Made by a program: the position numbers and the translations under genes
Source: Smittia aterrima
Lineage: Eukaryota; Arthropoda; Insecta; Diptera; Chironomidae
Direction: 5' to 3'
Length of the DNA stretch: 64,000 bases
NCBI GenBank assembly: GCA_033063855.1
Contig: CP093829.1
Coordinates: forward strand, 382,243 to 446,242
The notes under the pieces: model-generated
Databases searched by the model: none
What the model saw: the letters and a program-made list of their open reading frames with translations, nothing else
What the model was told of the DNA's origin: nothing
Shown here: piece by piece, positions 14,401 through 26,067 of the stretch
How positions within the stretch are numbered: position 1 is the stretch's first letter
How the letters are laid out: each line of letters starts with the position of its first letter

Positions 14401-16364
14401 TTGGATCTAAGGGAACTTCGTTGCCTTCAGAGACGCTCGTAGCCTGGACTGACCCAGCATTACCCGCTTTCGTCGATGTAATTGCTTTTAAATTCAATTT
14501 CCATCACTTTATTATTGAATTTCTTCCTCAATTAGCCACCAACGATCCATCCAAGCGACTTTGTCTCCGAAGGAAACAGCATGACGATTCTCTGCTTAGC
14601 GCTCGGAAATCCGGTACCCAATGTCAAGCTCTACGTTGGAGGGCATTTAGTTCGCGAGGAAACTACAAGGCATATGGTTACGACTGTTCACAACATCACA
14701 ACCGACATGGAACATATTTCGTGCTACGCCGACAATGGTAATTGAACGGAAAATGATTTGTGATTGCTTAACATTCAAAATCTTTCACGCAGGTTACGGA
14801 GTGCCGATGCAGACCTCGAAGAAGATTAGTATCAACTTCGCTCCGAGAATTCAAGCTGCCGGCATTCAAGTCGCTTCGATTGGTGATTTAGTTGAATTGA
14901 AATGTAACATCAAGTCTAAACCAATTCCGAAGACGTTGTTTTGGAAGGACCACGATGGAAGAATCCCTGTCATTCAATCGGCAAACTACGACATGATGAT
15001 GATCAACGATATCAACAACCCAACGACGTACACAATGGTCTTGAGAATTATGAAACTCGGAGCGGAAGATGTTGGCGACTACTTCTGTCATGCGGAAAAT
15101 GCGCTTGGTTCGGTTACAAGACCAGTTTCTGTAAGAATGAGAAATACTGCTGCTGTCACGAACATCTCTGAATGTTGCGCGATTCAAAATGTCTCGACGA
15201 GTTGTATGGACGCTTGTAGCTTCTATCTTGATATCGAATCTGTAATTGACAGACCCGAATGTTTGGCTGACTTTGATAAATTAATGAAATGTGCAAGCGA
15301 TGGAAGTGACCATCGAGGCTGCTGCGCACAAAAGGACGTTCCTAGGAAATGTTTGAATTGGTGTCGAGGAGAACCAGTTACGCTGGGAAGTGCTTCTTGT
15401 GCGGTTCAATATACAAAGACGATTGTTGGTTGTTTCCAAGAAAACCAGAATCGACTACCAGGCCCACCTCAAAACTTGATGCTTCAGAAGATTTTGGACG
15501 ATCAAGTAGAAATTAAATGGGACCCGCCAATCAAGAATCCAAGCACAGTCGAAGGTTATCGAGTATTTTGGCATTCTGCTGACTATCACCACGAAAATCT
15601 CACAACGGCAACTTTGAGTGGATTAGGAACGAGTCGTTTAGATGCCAAGGAGACGAGCATCAAAATCTCTGGACTTGAACATAACGTTCTCTATGAACTC
15701 GTCGTCAAAGCTGGAAATCATTATGGTAAACATTTTTTCCAAATCCATTGACGGAAAGGCTAACTTTAAAGAGACAAAAAGACGGAAGAACTTAAAGACA
15801 AGACAAACAAAATTACAGACAGATTGAAACAGCAATTAATGAATGTTTATGCAATGAAATGAACTGAAAAGATTTTTCTTTCGTAAAGGTGCAAGTATTT
15901 TGTCGGAGCCGCTTCGCTTCACGCTCGACGACCAAATAACTTCGTCGCATTCAGCTGGTCATGGAAGCATTATTGGTGGAATATTTGCTGGTCTGTTAGC
16001 TATAATTGCGCTCATCGTTGTTGCTGCATTCCTTTTCATAAAATCCAAGAAGCTGAAAAACAAAAATGCTGGAGGAGTTGCTTTCGAGAATCCGAGTTAC
16101 TTGAGAGAGACGAACGTTGAACAAGTTCACGTGAGTTATTAGTTTTTCAACTGTTCTTTAAATTGCAAAACTTAAAATAATTTTCAATAGATTCAAACGA
16201 TATCAAGCAACCGATCGGAGCCCAACGACTCGGCAGCGGTGATTACACCAAATAACGTAACAACGAGTAACAATATTCCCACAGCCAGTGAGGTCAATCC
16301 AACGCTTTACGAAGAATACGTCAAATTAGGAAAAGAGAAAGGATTTAAGAAGCTGGTCTCATGA
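11439..16364 (+). CDS. Ig / fibronectin-III / DB-module single-pass membrane protein
   Basis: Nine exons: 11439-12883, 12952-13165, 13232-13416, 13491-13612, 13702-14477, 14536-14737, 14793-15725, 15889-16130 and 16191-16364, giving 1430 residues. Order: signal peptide (1-20), Ig (about 25-127), DB (176-268), FN3 (280-378), DB (400-500), FN3 (503-595), DB (607-698), FN3 (703-800), FN3 (815-910), Ig (914-981), Ig (985-1095), DB (1106-1198), FN3 (1200-1300), transmembrane segment (about 1320-1343) and a tail of about 87 residues. The DB modules are the cysteine-rich type known from nematode and insect Ig/FN3 proteins such as C. elegans C25G4.10; paired CC near each start and PGP at FN3 entry are visible. 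Many N-x-S/T sites fit an extracellular region. The likely role is cell-surface adhesion or ligand binding, with the partner unknown. Splitting exons 5 and 6 at the GTAATT donor after 14477 restores a second Ig domain (PPTIHPSDFVSEG...) that a read-through frame would lose. The 5' UTR exon starts at 11418. Confidence 0.9.
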
Positions 16365-17532
16365 GAAAAGGACAGCAGCTGCAATACAATTTGTTGATAG
16401 GAATTGTTGTTTCAAAGGAAATAAGGGAATGGAAGTAACTTCTGATTAAAAAAAATCTCGTAATTAGTGCCGTAAACTTAAAATTTCTCTCAAAAAAAAT
16501 GTTGTAGAAACTTTGTATTAAATTGAAAGAAAAAAACTTTGATTGAAACGATTGCTTTAAAGATTTTCGAGCCGCGATGCCGTCACAAGAGAAAACGCAG
16601 AGTCTAGTCAAAGAATGGACATTAAAAGAAAGTATTTTCTGTAATACCTTAAGCACCGTTTATGCTCAAAGTGCAGCCAAAACAATTTCTGACGAATAAA
16701 AGTTTTGAACAAAAGTTTTTGCATTTTATTTATTCTGGTTTCTATACAATATTTTTAACTTCTTTCTTTAGAACAACAGTCTACTAAGACTTGTGATAAA
16801 TGTAGTGATCAACTTAACACTTTAGCTTTGGGAAAGCGGCTTAATTAAGATTTTGTAACGGTTTACGATTTTTTGAAGTCGAGGGGAAATCTTTGTGATT
16901 GTTTCAGTCGATAAAGCAGTTTAGTTAGCGCTTTCTGGGGCTGTTGAATTTAAAAAGATATTTCAACTTGCGACGGTGGCACACCCTAGTGGGATGTTTG
17001 AAAAATACGTTATCTGGGAAAGGTTCAAAGAAATTAAGCAGTAGACACGTCTTTGCTAACTTGCAAACTCGAACAAAATATTTTGGATTTATTTTTGCGC
17101 TAATTAAAGAGTAGAAACAAATAAAACAACAAATACGTACTGGAAAGAGTTCTTCAGTTTTACTGCATCGCGAGTTAAAGAAATTTCTTTAAAAAGTTTA
17201 CGATTTCGTTTTAGTAGGCCAAAAGAAATTAATTTAATCAAAACTCTAATTTTCGACAGAATTTGTTTAAGAAATTGTTAAAATTGTTGAAGCAACGTCT
17301 TCTAATGTTGGAACCATATCGGATTTGGATGAAATACAGTGCAAAACTCGTTCGTTTAAGAAATTTTCCAATTTGATCAACAAGATTTATGAGAAGATTT
17401 CTTGTGATTGTGTTGGTGTGTGTACGTAGAGTTTAATTGTTTTCAAGAAAAATCGCAGAACAGAACACGGATAATGAGTGAAAAGCAGTGAAACTTTCTT
17501 CGATGTAAAGCAAAGGGTCTACTTGATGTAAT
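16365..17532. other. 3' UTR of the Ig/FN3/DB gene and FBXL6 upstream region
   Basis: An AATAAA at 16695-16700 is a good polyadenylation signal for the upstream gene, about 330 nt after its stop. The remainder up to the FBXL6 start codon has no coding signal. GTGTGTACGTAGAG near 17412 and the AT-rich DNA after it are probably promoter and 5' leader, but no clear TATA box is seen. Confidence 0.6.
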
Positions 17533-19748
17533 ATGGAAGTCAAATTGAAAGATAATATGCCACAGACTGATCGAAAAATGTTTCAACAACAAGAAGAAAA
17601 CAGAAGTTGCACAAAAACAACAACAGAAGTAAAAACGGAATTCACACTAAATGATAATGATGATAATGCGTTGCTGGCGAGTCATTTACCGTCGGCTGAT
17701 GTGAAGTTCCGAAATGATTCGAAGATTCTTATGGATAATAATGAGAATTCTTTAAGTGTTGATAAATTGATTGAAATCCTTTCGTCAAATGAAACAAACA
17801 ATAAGTTACCCATAAGTGAACAAGTGCCACCTCCAGCCCTTAGTTCTCCATCATCCGCCTCCTCGGCATCATCAAAAGCTGGCTTGTGTGAAAACTTTGC
17901 AAGTCCAGGCCCAAGTCCGAAGTCCGCCTCTTCTCCAAAAAAGTTTCCTAGTCCCTTTCACCTCAACGGAGGCAAACCGATGATTTCCGACATGAACAAA
18001 AAGATGAAACCAGTGTCAAAGCGTCAGCCGCGCACCGTGTATCATAGTCAAATTAGTGATAATTCAATTGGAATTAAGTTGCGTATTAAGAAGTCGAGCT
18101 CATCGCAGAAAAACAAAGCATCGCCAAAAAAGCGATCGAGAAAACCGAAAGCTAAAGGTCAAGAGAGCGACAGTGAGGATTCGTACGTGAAACGACGGAA
18201 AAAATCGTCATCTGTTTCAAAAGCCGAAAAAGTCACTATCAACAATAACAACAATAAGCCATTCGAGCCTGTTGAGCAATCGGGATGGGGAAAGGAGATG
18301 CCAAAAGAGATTCTTTTCGATGTGAGTTTATTGACTTTAACTTTCTCTTGTGAATTTCTATTTATTTTTAAAAATTGTTTTTAGATCTTTAAAATGGCAG
18401 TGAAGGAAGAAGGTTCAGTTCCAGCAGCTTGCCGCCTTGCAAGAGTTTGTTCGCTATGGCGTGAAGTATCGTTGGATACAAAGCTGTGGCGATCGGTAGA
18501 TCTAAGTACCTACTTCAAAGAAAAAAACAGAAATGAATATAGGCTTAAATGGTTCATCGAGAATCGGATGATCGATAGCGAGGAAGTAAACATAAGCTTT
18601 TGGAAGATTACAAACACACTCTGCGTTCTCATCGAACTTGAGAAGAGTTGTCCAGGTCTCATCAGTCTCTCGCTGGCTGGCTGGCGAGCTTTGTCCGCTG
18701 ACGATCTCAATTACATTGCCGACAAATTTCCACGACTTGCTCGCATCGACTTAAGTTCTATTAACACCGAAATGAACACAAGCAAAACCGCAGTGGGCCT
18801 TCAATCACTCGTCAACGCCGTGGAAAAGTTTGGCGATCGATTAACGCATCTGAACCTTGCGCACAATCGACTCTCTGGCATTCCACAAATAACCGCAGCA
18901 CTAACAACCTTTAGCCCGAACCTAATTATGCTCGACCTGTCAAACGTCAAAACAATTGCTGTCTCACATGGAATGTTACATGTTGAAAAACTCCAAGAAG
19001 GTTGTGGAAAACTTAAAATCCTTCGAATCGCAAATTCTCACGTTCAACTGTCACAAGCAAGTCTTCAAGAACAAATGCAATCTCCGGGATTCCCAGACCT
19101 TGAAGAATTATCAGTAGCATCATTAGCTGATGAATCGAGATTAATGAGTGATGAAGCTCTTCAACGAATCCTCAAATCAAGCACAAAGTTGAAGCTTCTT
19201 GATGTTCGAGGTTGCGCTAGACTCACTCATGACAGTTTAATTCGAATACCCGCATGGGACCTAAAGCACCTTTTCTTATCGGGATGCTCTGTGACGCGAG
19301 ACGTTGGGTGAGTTCATAGAAGTTAATAAACTTTTCGTTTCTTTATTTTGTTTATTTTGTTTGTTCAGGTCCGGACTAGAATTGATTGCTTCGAAATGGG
19401 CTCACAGCTTGATAGAGTTTGATTTAGCGTGGGCGACAGTTCAACAGCCTTTGGATAATGCTTTGAGAGCACTTGCGGACAAACGAGACGAGAGCCCCTT
19501 AAAGTAAGTTTTACAAAAATAATTTCTCTTTATTTTCTAATAAATTCTCTCCGTTCGGCAGTCATTTGAATCTCTGTGGATCAGCTGTTTCGGTTGAAGC
19601 TGTAAAGGAAATTCTCGGCAACTGTCAAGCGCTTACATCCATCAACCTTGCTTCGTGTCGAGGACTTCCACGAGGAATAAAGAGATTGTTACAAGGTAAA
19701 ATAGCGCTCAATGAATTACGCGAGAATCTAAAGAACGGAGATGATTAA
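17533..19748 (+). CDS. FBXL6: F-box/LRR protein, FBXL6 type
   Basis: Four exons (17533-18321, 18385-19307, 19369-19503, 19562-19748) give 677 residues. Residues 1-250 are low-complexity, Ser- and Lys-rich, with basic clusters (KKRSRKPKAKG, VKRRKKSSS) that look like nuclear localisation signals. An F-box follows at about 252-305 (GWGKEMPKEILFDIF...CRLARVCSLWREV...LW), then leucine-rich repeats to the end. The C-terminal phrases SPGFPDLEEL, LLDVRGCARLTHDSL, HLNLCGSAV and ASCRGLPRGIKRL match the pattern I know from vertebrate FBXL6. F-box proteins are the substrate-recognition subunits of SKP1-CUL1-F-box ubiquitin ligases; the substrate cannot be told from sequence. Introns are 57-63 bp. The start is the first ATG in frame with the long exon. 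The N-terminal extension is longer than in human FBXL6. Confidence 0.9.
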
Positions 19749-21502
19749 ACTCGTCTTCTGCTTTTTGATATATTGAAGTGAAAAGTACAAATTGAGAAAG
19801 AAAACATATTAAAACTAGAAGAAAACATTTTTACATGAAAATTACGCAATTCTTATAATTTCCCTCCAACCACAAGAACCAACATTGCAAAGACCATTTT
19901 CGCAGCTTACTTAACTTTATTGTTGAAGAATGCAAATTTTAATCATTCCATGAAAGAAAACACAACACTCTTCAACCACCAGTGATGTCAATTCACGAAC
20001 CAAAAGAATACATAGAATGAAACGTGCAATAGAAAAATTCCAAAATGTCCAAAGAGCTTTAGATTAAGAGCTCAACTCAACTGAAATCATCTCGAAATGA
20101 TTGAATCTCAAAAGGCACAAGAAGATTTCATTTTCGAGTGCTCCGTTTCACACTATTTACGAAAATAGCTGTCATGTCCAAACTTATCACATCACTGACG
20201 TTTAAACTTTCCCGCCCCACGAAAAATTTTATTCATTGCATGAAACTTGGACACAAGAGAATATCGTAAAGATTAAAATTCACATAAAACATGTGCCTAT
20301 CATGAAAAGAAGAAAATATTTATTCAAAACGGTTTCGCATTATAAGAGTTGAATGTAAATGAAACAAGGAACAAATTCGCGTAAAAATGCGTCTTTGTTT
20401 CAAAAATTGGTGGAAATCTCGATAAACTTGTTTGACGCTTTTGTTTTTATTATCGCAAAGATTTTCATTGGTTTTACCTTCGAGTTGGTCCAGAAATTAT
20501 TTTAAACGTGAGAAGAACTCTTGAGCTACGTCGCACTCGTTTTCTTTGTAAATTTGAGCAAATACTGAGAAACCTAAAAATATTCTGCTCAAACCTTTTT
20601 CTCTGCCATCTGATTTGTAAATGAAATTTACTCCTTGCTTCCTACGAAACACGTGACGTAACTCTTGATCCTCACGCGGACTTTGTCTCTTCTCAAATAC
20701 GTATTGAACTTCTTGAAATTAAATCTTTGATTTGAATCTAGCATAAGTTAACATTTGAAGGAAGCGAGCGGAAAGTGTTGTTGAGGATAATTTTGTATCG
20801 ATCGAATCAAGTCTATCCCGATGCACAAGTTAAAGTTTAGTTCTCCCTTTCCATTTTGCAATAATCCTAGATTTAAGAAAGTTTAATTAAACTAACGAAT
20901 GTTTTAACGTAAAATTTTTATATAAAAATGAAACTTTCTTGATTTAAGAAACTCGGAATATTTATTGAGATATCGTTTTGAGATAAGATTGTATTGAGAC
21001 AAAACTTATTGTAGAAATTAACAAATAAGAGAAATTTAAATCAACCCTCGTTATCATTTGCAATTTGTAAGTTTAAGAAAAAGAAAACATTAATTTCAAA
21101 AATAAATCTGAAATGAAAAAAAGCTTTCTAATTTCTCTTAAAGTTTAAATCTTTATTTCGATAAAAGATAAATTTACAGGCTCTCGTCTGCGGTGAATTG
21201 TCACAAGAACTTTACTTTTGCCTTTTGAATAGATGACACACTCGAGAAATTCATCGAAAACATTTACAAAAATTCTTATTGATCCCGTCGAGTTCGATGA
21301 ACAAACTTCCAGGTGAAAAGTGAAAATTAACAGTTAAAGACTAATTATTCTAATAAATTAAGAAAACATTCTTTGATAAGACGCCACGGGAGTTTCATCT
21401 ACATTTGAACAGTTGGTTGAGCTGCACGTTCCGTCACTTCGCAATGGAATTAATTTTAATTAATTATAGAAAAGTCAAGCGCTAATGATTTCTGTAAATC
21501 AT
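19749..21502. other. Convergent intergenic region
   Basis: This lies between two convergent genes and should hold both 3' UTRs. No frame with domain or codon signal was found, and no tRNA or recognisable transposon. The sequence is AT-rich with scattered A and T runs. Confidence 0.6.
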
Positions 21503-23540
21503 TTAGATTCTCAAGTTCGGGTTTGTGTAGCGAACATATTTCAACAAAGCCTAAGGGAGAAAAGAATGATTAGACGCTGAACTAATAACGAGAGTGAAAG
21601 GCTTACGTCGTTCTCTTCACACACCCACGGTTTGACGTGATGACATGCTGGGAAAAGGAAAGAAAAAAATAAATCAAATTGTAATCAACATTGACGACGT
21701 GATTTTCTTGGAAAGAAAGTTTTCGATTTTACTTACCAACATCGTGCTGCAAATATTTAAACAAAAACATTACGCAATTAGTTAAGTGACTTCAGTTTAC
21801 TTTAAATTCCATCTCACCCAATGTATGCCGTCATTGTAGAAGTTGTTTAAGATGGCCAGGCAGTTCTCGTTGGCACCTCCTTGTTGCAATTCGCGGTTAT
21901 CTGGCTGTGGAACTCCGATTCCTCCATTCTCTGACCAATCGTTCTGACGACGATCTGTTGTTGCAGCTAACTTTTGTAATTCAGAAGTCCAGAACCATCC
22001 GTTGATTGAGACTGGTTGCAAGTCAGGGCGATCACATCCTTTGAAGTCACAGAGACGTCCACTTGTCCAAATGTATTTTTGCTAGAAGCGAAATCGAATT
22101 CCAATGAAAGCGTAATTTGAGTCACTTATTCTGTTATCGAGAATAGTTCGATCACGTCTCACGGCGATCTCTTTAGTGAACTGAAGTCTAAATGCTCCAT
22201 TGTTCGGTGAAATTTAATAATACAGCGATGCAATCCGTTCCGGGCAAACATCTTTCTCTCTCTCGTTGCAAATCTTTTGTTTCATGAGTTTATGTTTTTC
22301 TTCTTCCGTAAAGTCGAGAAAAGTTTTTGCTGTGATTAGCAAATATTTTTATTTTTGTGTGAAAAAGAAAAACTTTCAATTCCGGGAGATGAATGAATGA
22401 AGATTTAGATTTCATTCAATTGTTTAAAGCGCTAATCTCTGCTTTTAATTTTTGTCGTCGCTTTGTTTTCGCTTTTTAAGTGCAAATTGCTTTTTACTGT
22501 CTTATGATGAAATTGAAAGTGGATTTTGGCAACAAGCCGACGTTTACACAATTCAATGGACGAGAGTAATAAAAAAGTTTTTTTAACGACTCTAGAGAAT
22601 CACGAGACTTGTCGACTCTTTTCAACATTCTTTAGACTTCGTGCTTGATCTCTGAGTCATCGAAAAGTATCGAACAACAAAAGAAAATCCGATAACATGA
22701 AACAAGTTGTCGTTAGACCATCAAAGACGAATGAAAGATGATACAACAAAAGCCGTCCGTGTTGGAGAAAGTTAATGTGAGGCCTTGTCTCTGTGTTTAA
22801 TAATAATAAACCTTAAGGCCCGTCCGAACGATTTGTTTGGCAAATTTTATTGGAGGTGATTTGTTTTGCGCCTCTTCTACTAAAATTGATGCTGAGCTGT
22901 TATTATCGAAGATTTCTCTCGTTTCGATCATCACATGTCAATTTAAAAGATTGTGCCAGAAAGGTAAAAAGAAATTTCTTGAGCCCGATATGCGACACAA
23001 ATACATAATCAGCAGTCAGAAGCTTCGATGAATTAGCATTCACTTAGTATTCGAAGCTTAACATTCTCATCTTGCTCCCGTTGAACAATTCTCAATCAAC
23101 TTTGCATAAACCAATCGCTTTCACTCCAGAATAAACCAGTCAGCATAAGCTTCGAAAGAATTCTTTCCAGGTGGTCAACGAACTTACCTTTCCATCAACA
23201 ATTCTTTGTTTAACCCACTCGTTTTCCGGTGAAGTTTCGACTGACACGGAATCCATGCAACGTTGACGACAAAAGTTTCTCGCTCCTAACCAATCTTCTT
23301 CCTTTCCTACACGCGATAAACTCTTGTTTAGAATGATGTCTAACTTTTCACTTCAACTCTTAGCAAACCTTGAGTGTTTGGATCTCTCCATGAGAACCAG
23401 TAGCCTTTGCCATCGGGACTCCTATCGTGAATCACTCTCTGTGCACACAAAGCTGGTACTGGAGGCTCCAGAATTCTACCATTCGGGAACTGGGCTACAC
23501 TCAGTCCCAAAACAGACACGAGAACGATTAAAACCTTCAT
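21503..23540 (-). CDS. Secreted C-type lectin-like protein, six exons including a 10-nt microexon
   Basis: Exons on the minus strand: 23540-23369, 23306-23188, 22081-21818, 21746-21737, 21647-21607 and 21550-21503, giving 217 residues. A signal peptide (MKVLIVLVSVLGLSVAQ) precedes one C-type lectin domain (about 30-212). Visible features are CRQRCMDSVSVET, WTSGRLCDF, the QPD tripeptide of the galactose-type calcium/sugar site, WHDVAC in place of the usual WND, and PWVCEE at the domain end. It is probably an extracellular, possibly calcium-dependent, sugar-binding protein; the ligand is unknown. The start is ATG 23540, because the longer frame begins with GTG. Exon 4 is only CACGATGTTG; without it the WHDVAC core and the frame are lost. 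Intron 2 (22082-23187) is 1.1 kb, far longer than the others. I recall near-identical single-domain lectins across insects, so it is likely a conserved orthologue. Confidence 0.9.
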
Positions 23541-23618
23541 CTCAATCACGAAACTAAATCACAAATGCACAAGAGAAACACCTTTCAGGTGTTGTTATCT
23601 GTATGAAAATTGAAAATC

Positions 23619-23657
23619 AACTGACAAAAAAGCTGAACTTTTACACTCTTATATATA
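23619..23657 (-). promoter_or_regulatory. Core promoter of the C-type lectin gene (TATA + initiator)
   Basis: On the minus strand TATATATAA occupies 23657-23649, and an arthropod initiator TCAGTT lies at 23624-23619 with its A at 23622. The spacing of about 30 nt is canonical, and the predicted 5' UTR to ATG 23540 is about 81 nt. Read from sequence; the start site is not measured. Confidence 0.65.
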
Positions 23658-25457
23658 GAGAAGTCGGCTTGTTACTACTCGTCGTCGCTGTTCATTGTCA
23701 GGTCTAGAAGGGGAACCGAGTGATCGCAAGACAAACAGCACCGAAAAAAAAACCCGAGCCAACAACAACGAGGAGAAGTAAAGAAATGTTAAACTCGTAT
23801 GTGAGTGAAGATGTTTGAGGAAAAATTGAGGTAAAGAAAAAGAAAGCAGCAAATAAATTAAAGACTTCGGAAGATTGTAATGAATGCTGTTTAGTGGTAC
23901 GTGCGTCAGAATTCGAGTAAAAATATTTAATTTATATTGCTTGCGATTTGTTTGTAAATATTTATTCATTGAAAGTCTGCTCTCGACACTTTGGTGTTAT
24001 AATCGAGTGAAAATTATTTCTAGACATGACAATCCATCATCGGCTGACTATTGAATCATCGTGGCTTAGTTGCGAAACGATATTTTTCTTCATGCTCTAC
24101 ATTTCGTTCGATGATGCGTCTAATAAATTTTGATTGTCATAGGTCGTGGACGATGAAGCGTAATAAATCTTTCTTTCTCTTGATTCCATCGCTTTGACAC
24201 GTCGCGACACTCGACCGGACTCTTGAACTTGACGAAGAGCGTTACCTCAACGTTCGAAGAGTCAAGTTCAAGATGCGCAACAGAGAGCAGCTCTTACATC
24301 CGCAGATGTTTCTGGTTTTAAATTTAACGACATCTTGTCGATTGTTGTGAGAGTGAACGGAGAAAACTTAACAAGACGAGACGAGATGCTTTTTAATCAA
24401 CTATTGTGCAACAATCGTTTTGATGATTGATTTGTTTATGCAAATTCACGGAAGTCGTCGGGAAAATTCTATTCGTTAACCATTTACAACCTTCGCTCTT
24501 TCGTTGTTCCGTCTTCGATTTCGTGACTTTTGCAATGCAATTAGCACCGCGAAATCCTCATGATTTTGTTTTTTTCTCCATCACTTGTAGATAAAAAGTT
24601 TCAGTGTCAACAATGGCAAGTGTTGATTGAGGAAAAAAATCGCGCTTGGCTAACACTTGGGAGAAAGTTCGCGACATATATTCGCGCGTGTTTATGCCGT
24701 CACCATCATCTTCTTTCAATCGAATTATTAGCATTTAACGCAGAAATATTTCAAACATTCCAATCGACAACAACAAAGTGTTACGACGGTTTCGTTGCTA
24801 AGCCTGCGGGATCATCTGGGAAAATCAAAGTTTATTTATTTTGTTGCAAGTCAAAAATTTATTTTTAAAATCAACGACAAGTCGCCAAGGACGATTTTGC
24901 AATGGTCTTGGGATTAAATTTAAATCTTCAAGTGCTTAGGTAAATTCAAATTTGTTTGATAATATTTTCCAGCGCAAATTGGAGTCGCGCCAAGACAAAC
25001 AAAATTCATCGAAGCAACACTTCCAAGTTTGCACGAAGACGGAGCTACAAGTAAACTTGAAAAGCGAATGAGTCCAGTCAGGTTCGCTTTGGGCCAATCG
25101 ACCTTGCCCAGCACGTCTTCAGAACGTTTTTTTTTGGAGTTTCCATAAAACGACAATCATTGTCATTACATAATTTCAACCAATGCCAAAAACTGATTTT
25201 ATAACTTTCCAGTTTGATTTTTGAAGAATTTAAAATCAAAACTGCGTTACCTTGCAGCGTTGCGCTTCATCAACGCACAAACTTTTCTCCTGTTGCCCAT
25301 GACAACAGTCATCACATTTCCCCCCAAAAAATTCTAATAAAATCGATAATCTCCTTCACTCGAAACGCAACAAATCTCCCAACAGAACAGAAAAAAAGTT
25401 TCAGTTATCCAATTTGTAAACAACATCAATGAAAAAATGAGAAAAGCTGAGTCAACA

Positions 25458-25467
25458 GTGACGTCAC
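25458..25467. promoter_or_regulatory. CRE-like palindrome GTGACGTCAC
   Basis: A perfect 10-bp palindrome containing TGACGTCA, the CREB/ATF site. It lies about 600 bp before the kazrin start codon, near a second GACGTCA at about 25700. Confidence 0.45.
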
Positions 25468-25575
25468 TAATTGAATTGTTTTCATTCGAAGCCACCAGCC
25501 ATCATCCCTCTTTTTCCGACAAGATGATTTGTGAGCTTGATATAAACACAGAACTGCATTAGAGAGTTGAGAGCG

Positions 25576-25585
25576 GCGCATGCGC
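25576..25585. promoter_or_regulatory. NRF-1/ewg-type palindrome GCGCATGCGC
   Basis: A perfect palindrome matching the NRF-1 (insect erect wing) consensus, standing out from AT-rich surroundings. It probably marks the kazrin core promoter. Confidence 0.5.
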
Positions 25586-26067
25586 GAGATTCGTAGAATC
25601 GTTTTTCCATATCAACAAGCAAAATGTATACGAAGAAGAAGCGAACGAGCACACATTCGAGCGCGATATGCACCGAGAGAGGGAAAATCAATTCGCATGC
25701 GACGTCATCGTTTTTCCTTCCTTCGAAGTTAAAGCGATGTGCACAGTTGGATCATTCATAAAAAAATTAGGGTAGTTTCAGCAGGGCGAGTTTTTCGTGA
25801 ATTTTCCGGATTTTTCTTGCGATTTTCAATGTAGAAAGTGATGGAAAAGTGAGATGTTGGTGGATAGAAGTGAAGACTTATGGAAAACTCTGAGAATTTA
25901 TATAACTTAGAGGTGAAAAGGACACGCGAAAAAAAGTAAATTGGGAGTTGTGTGAAAAGTGAAAAAGAAAAACATTTTTTGTAGCTTCGGGATTTTCCGA
26001 AATTTGAGATTTTCTCAAAAATCAAGAGAGCAGAAACAATATTAGTGAAATACTCGAGGGATTAAAA

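Larger units (their letters stand above)
23658..26067. other. Intergenic region between the divergent lectin and kazrin genes
   Basis: This 2.4-kb stretch contains no convincing gene; the frames at 24560-24868 (+) and 24920-25156 (-) lack family resemblance. Its right-hand part, from about 25450, is richer in CpG and holds two palindromic factor sites described separately, so it is likely the kazrin promoter and leader. Kazrin's 5' UTR probably covers much of 25750-26067. Confidence 0.5.

Noticed and set aside
24920..25156. 78-codon minus-strand frame
   Set aside because: No domain, no signal peptide, no plausible splice partners; likely chance.
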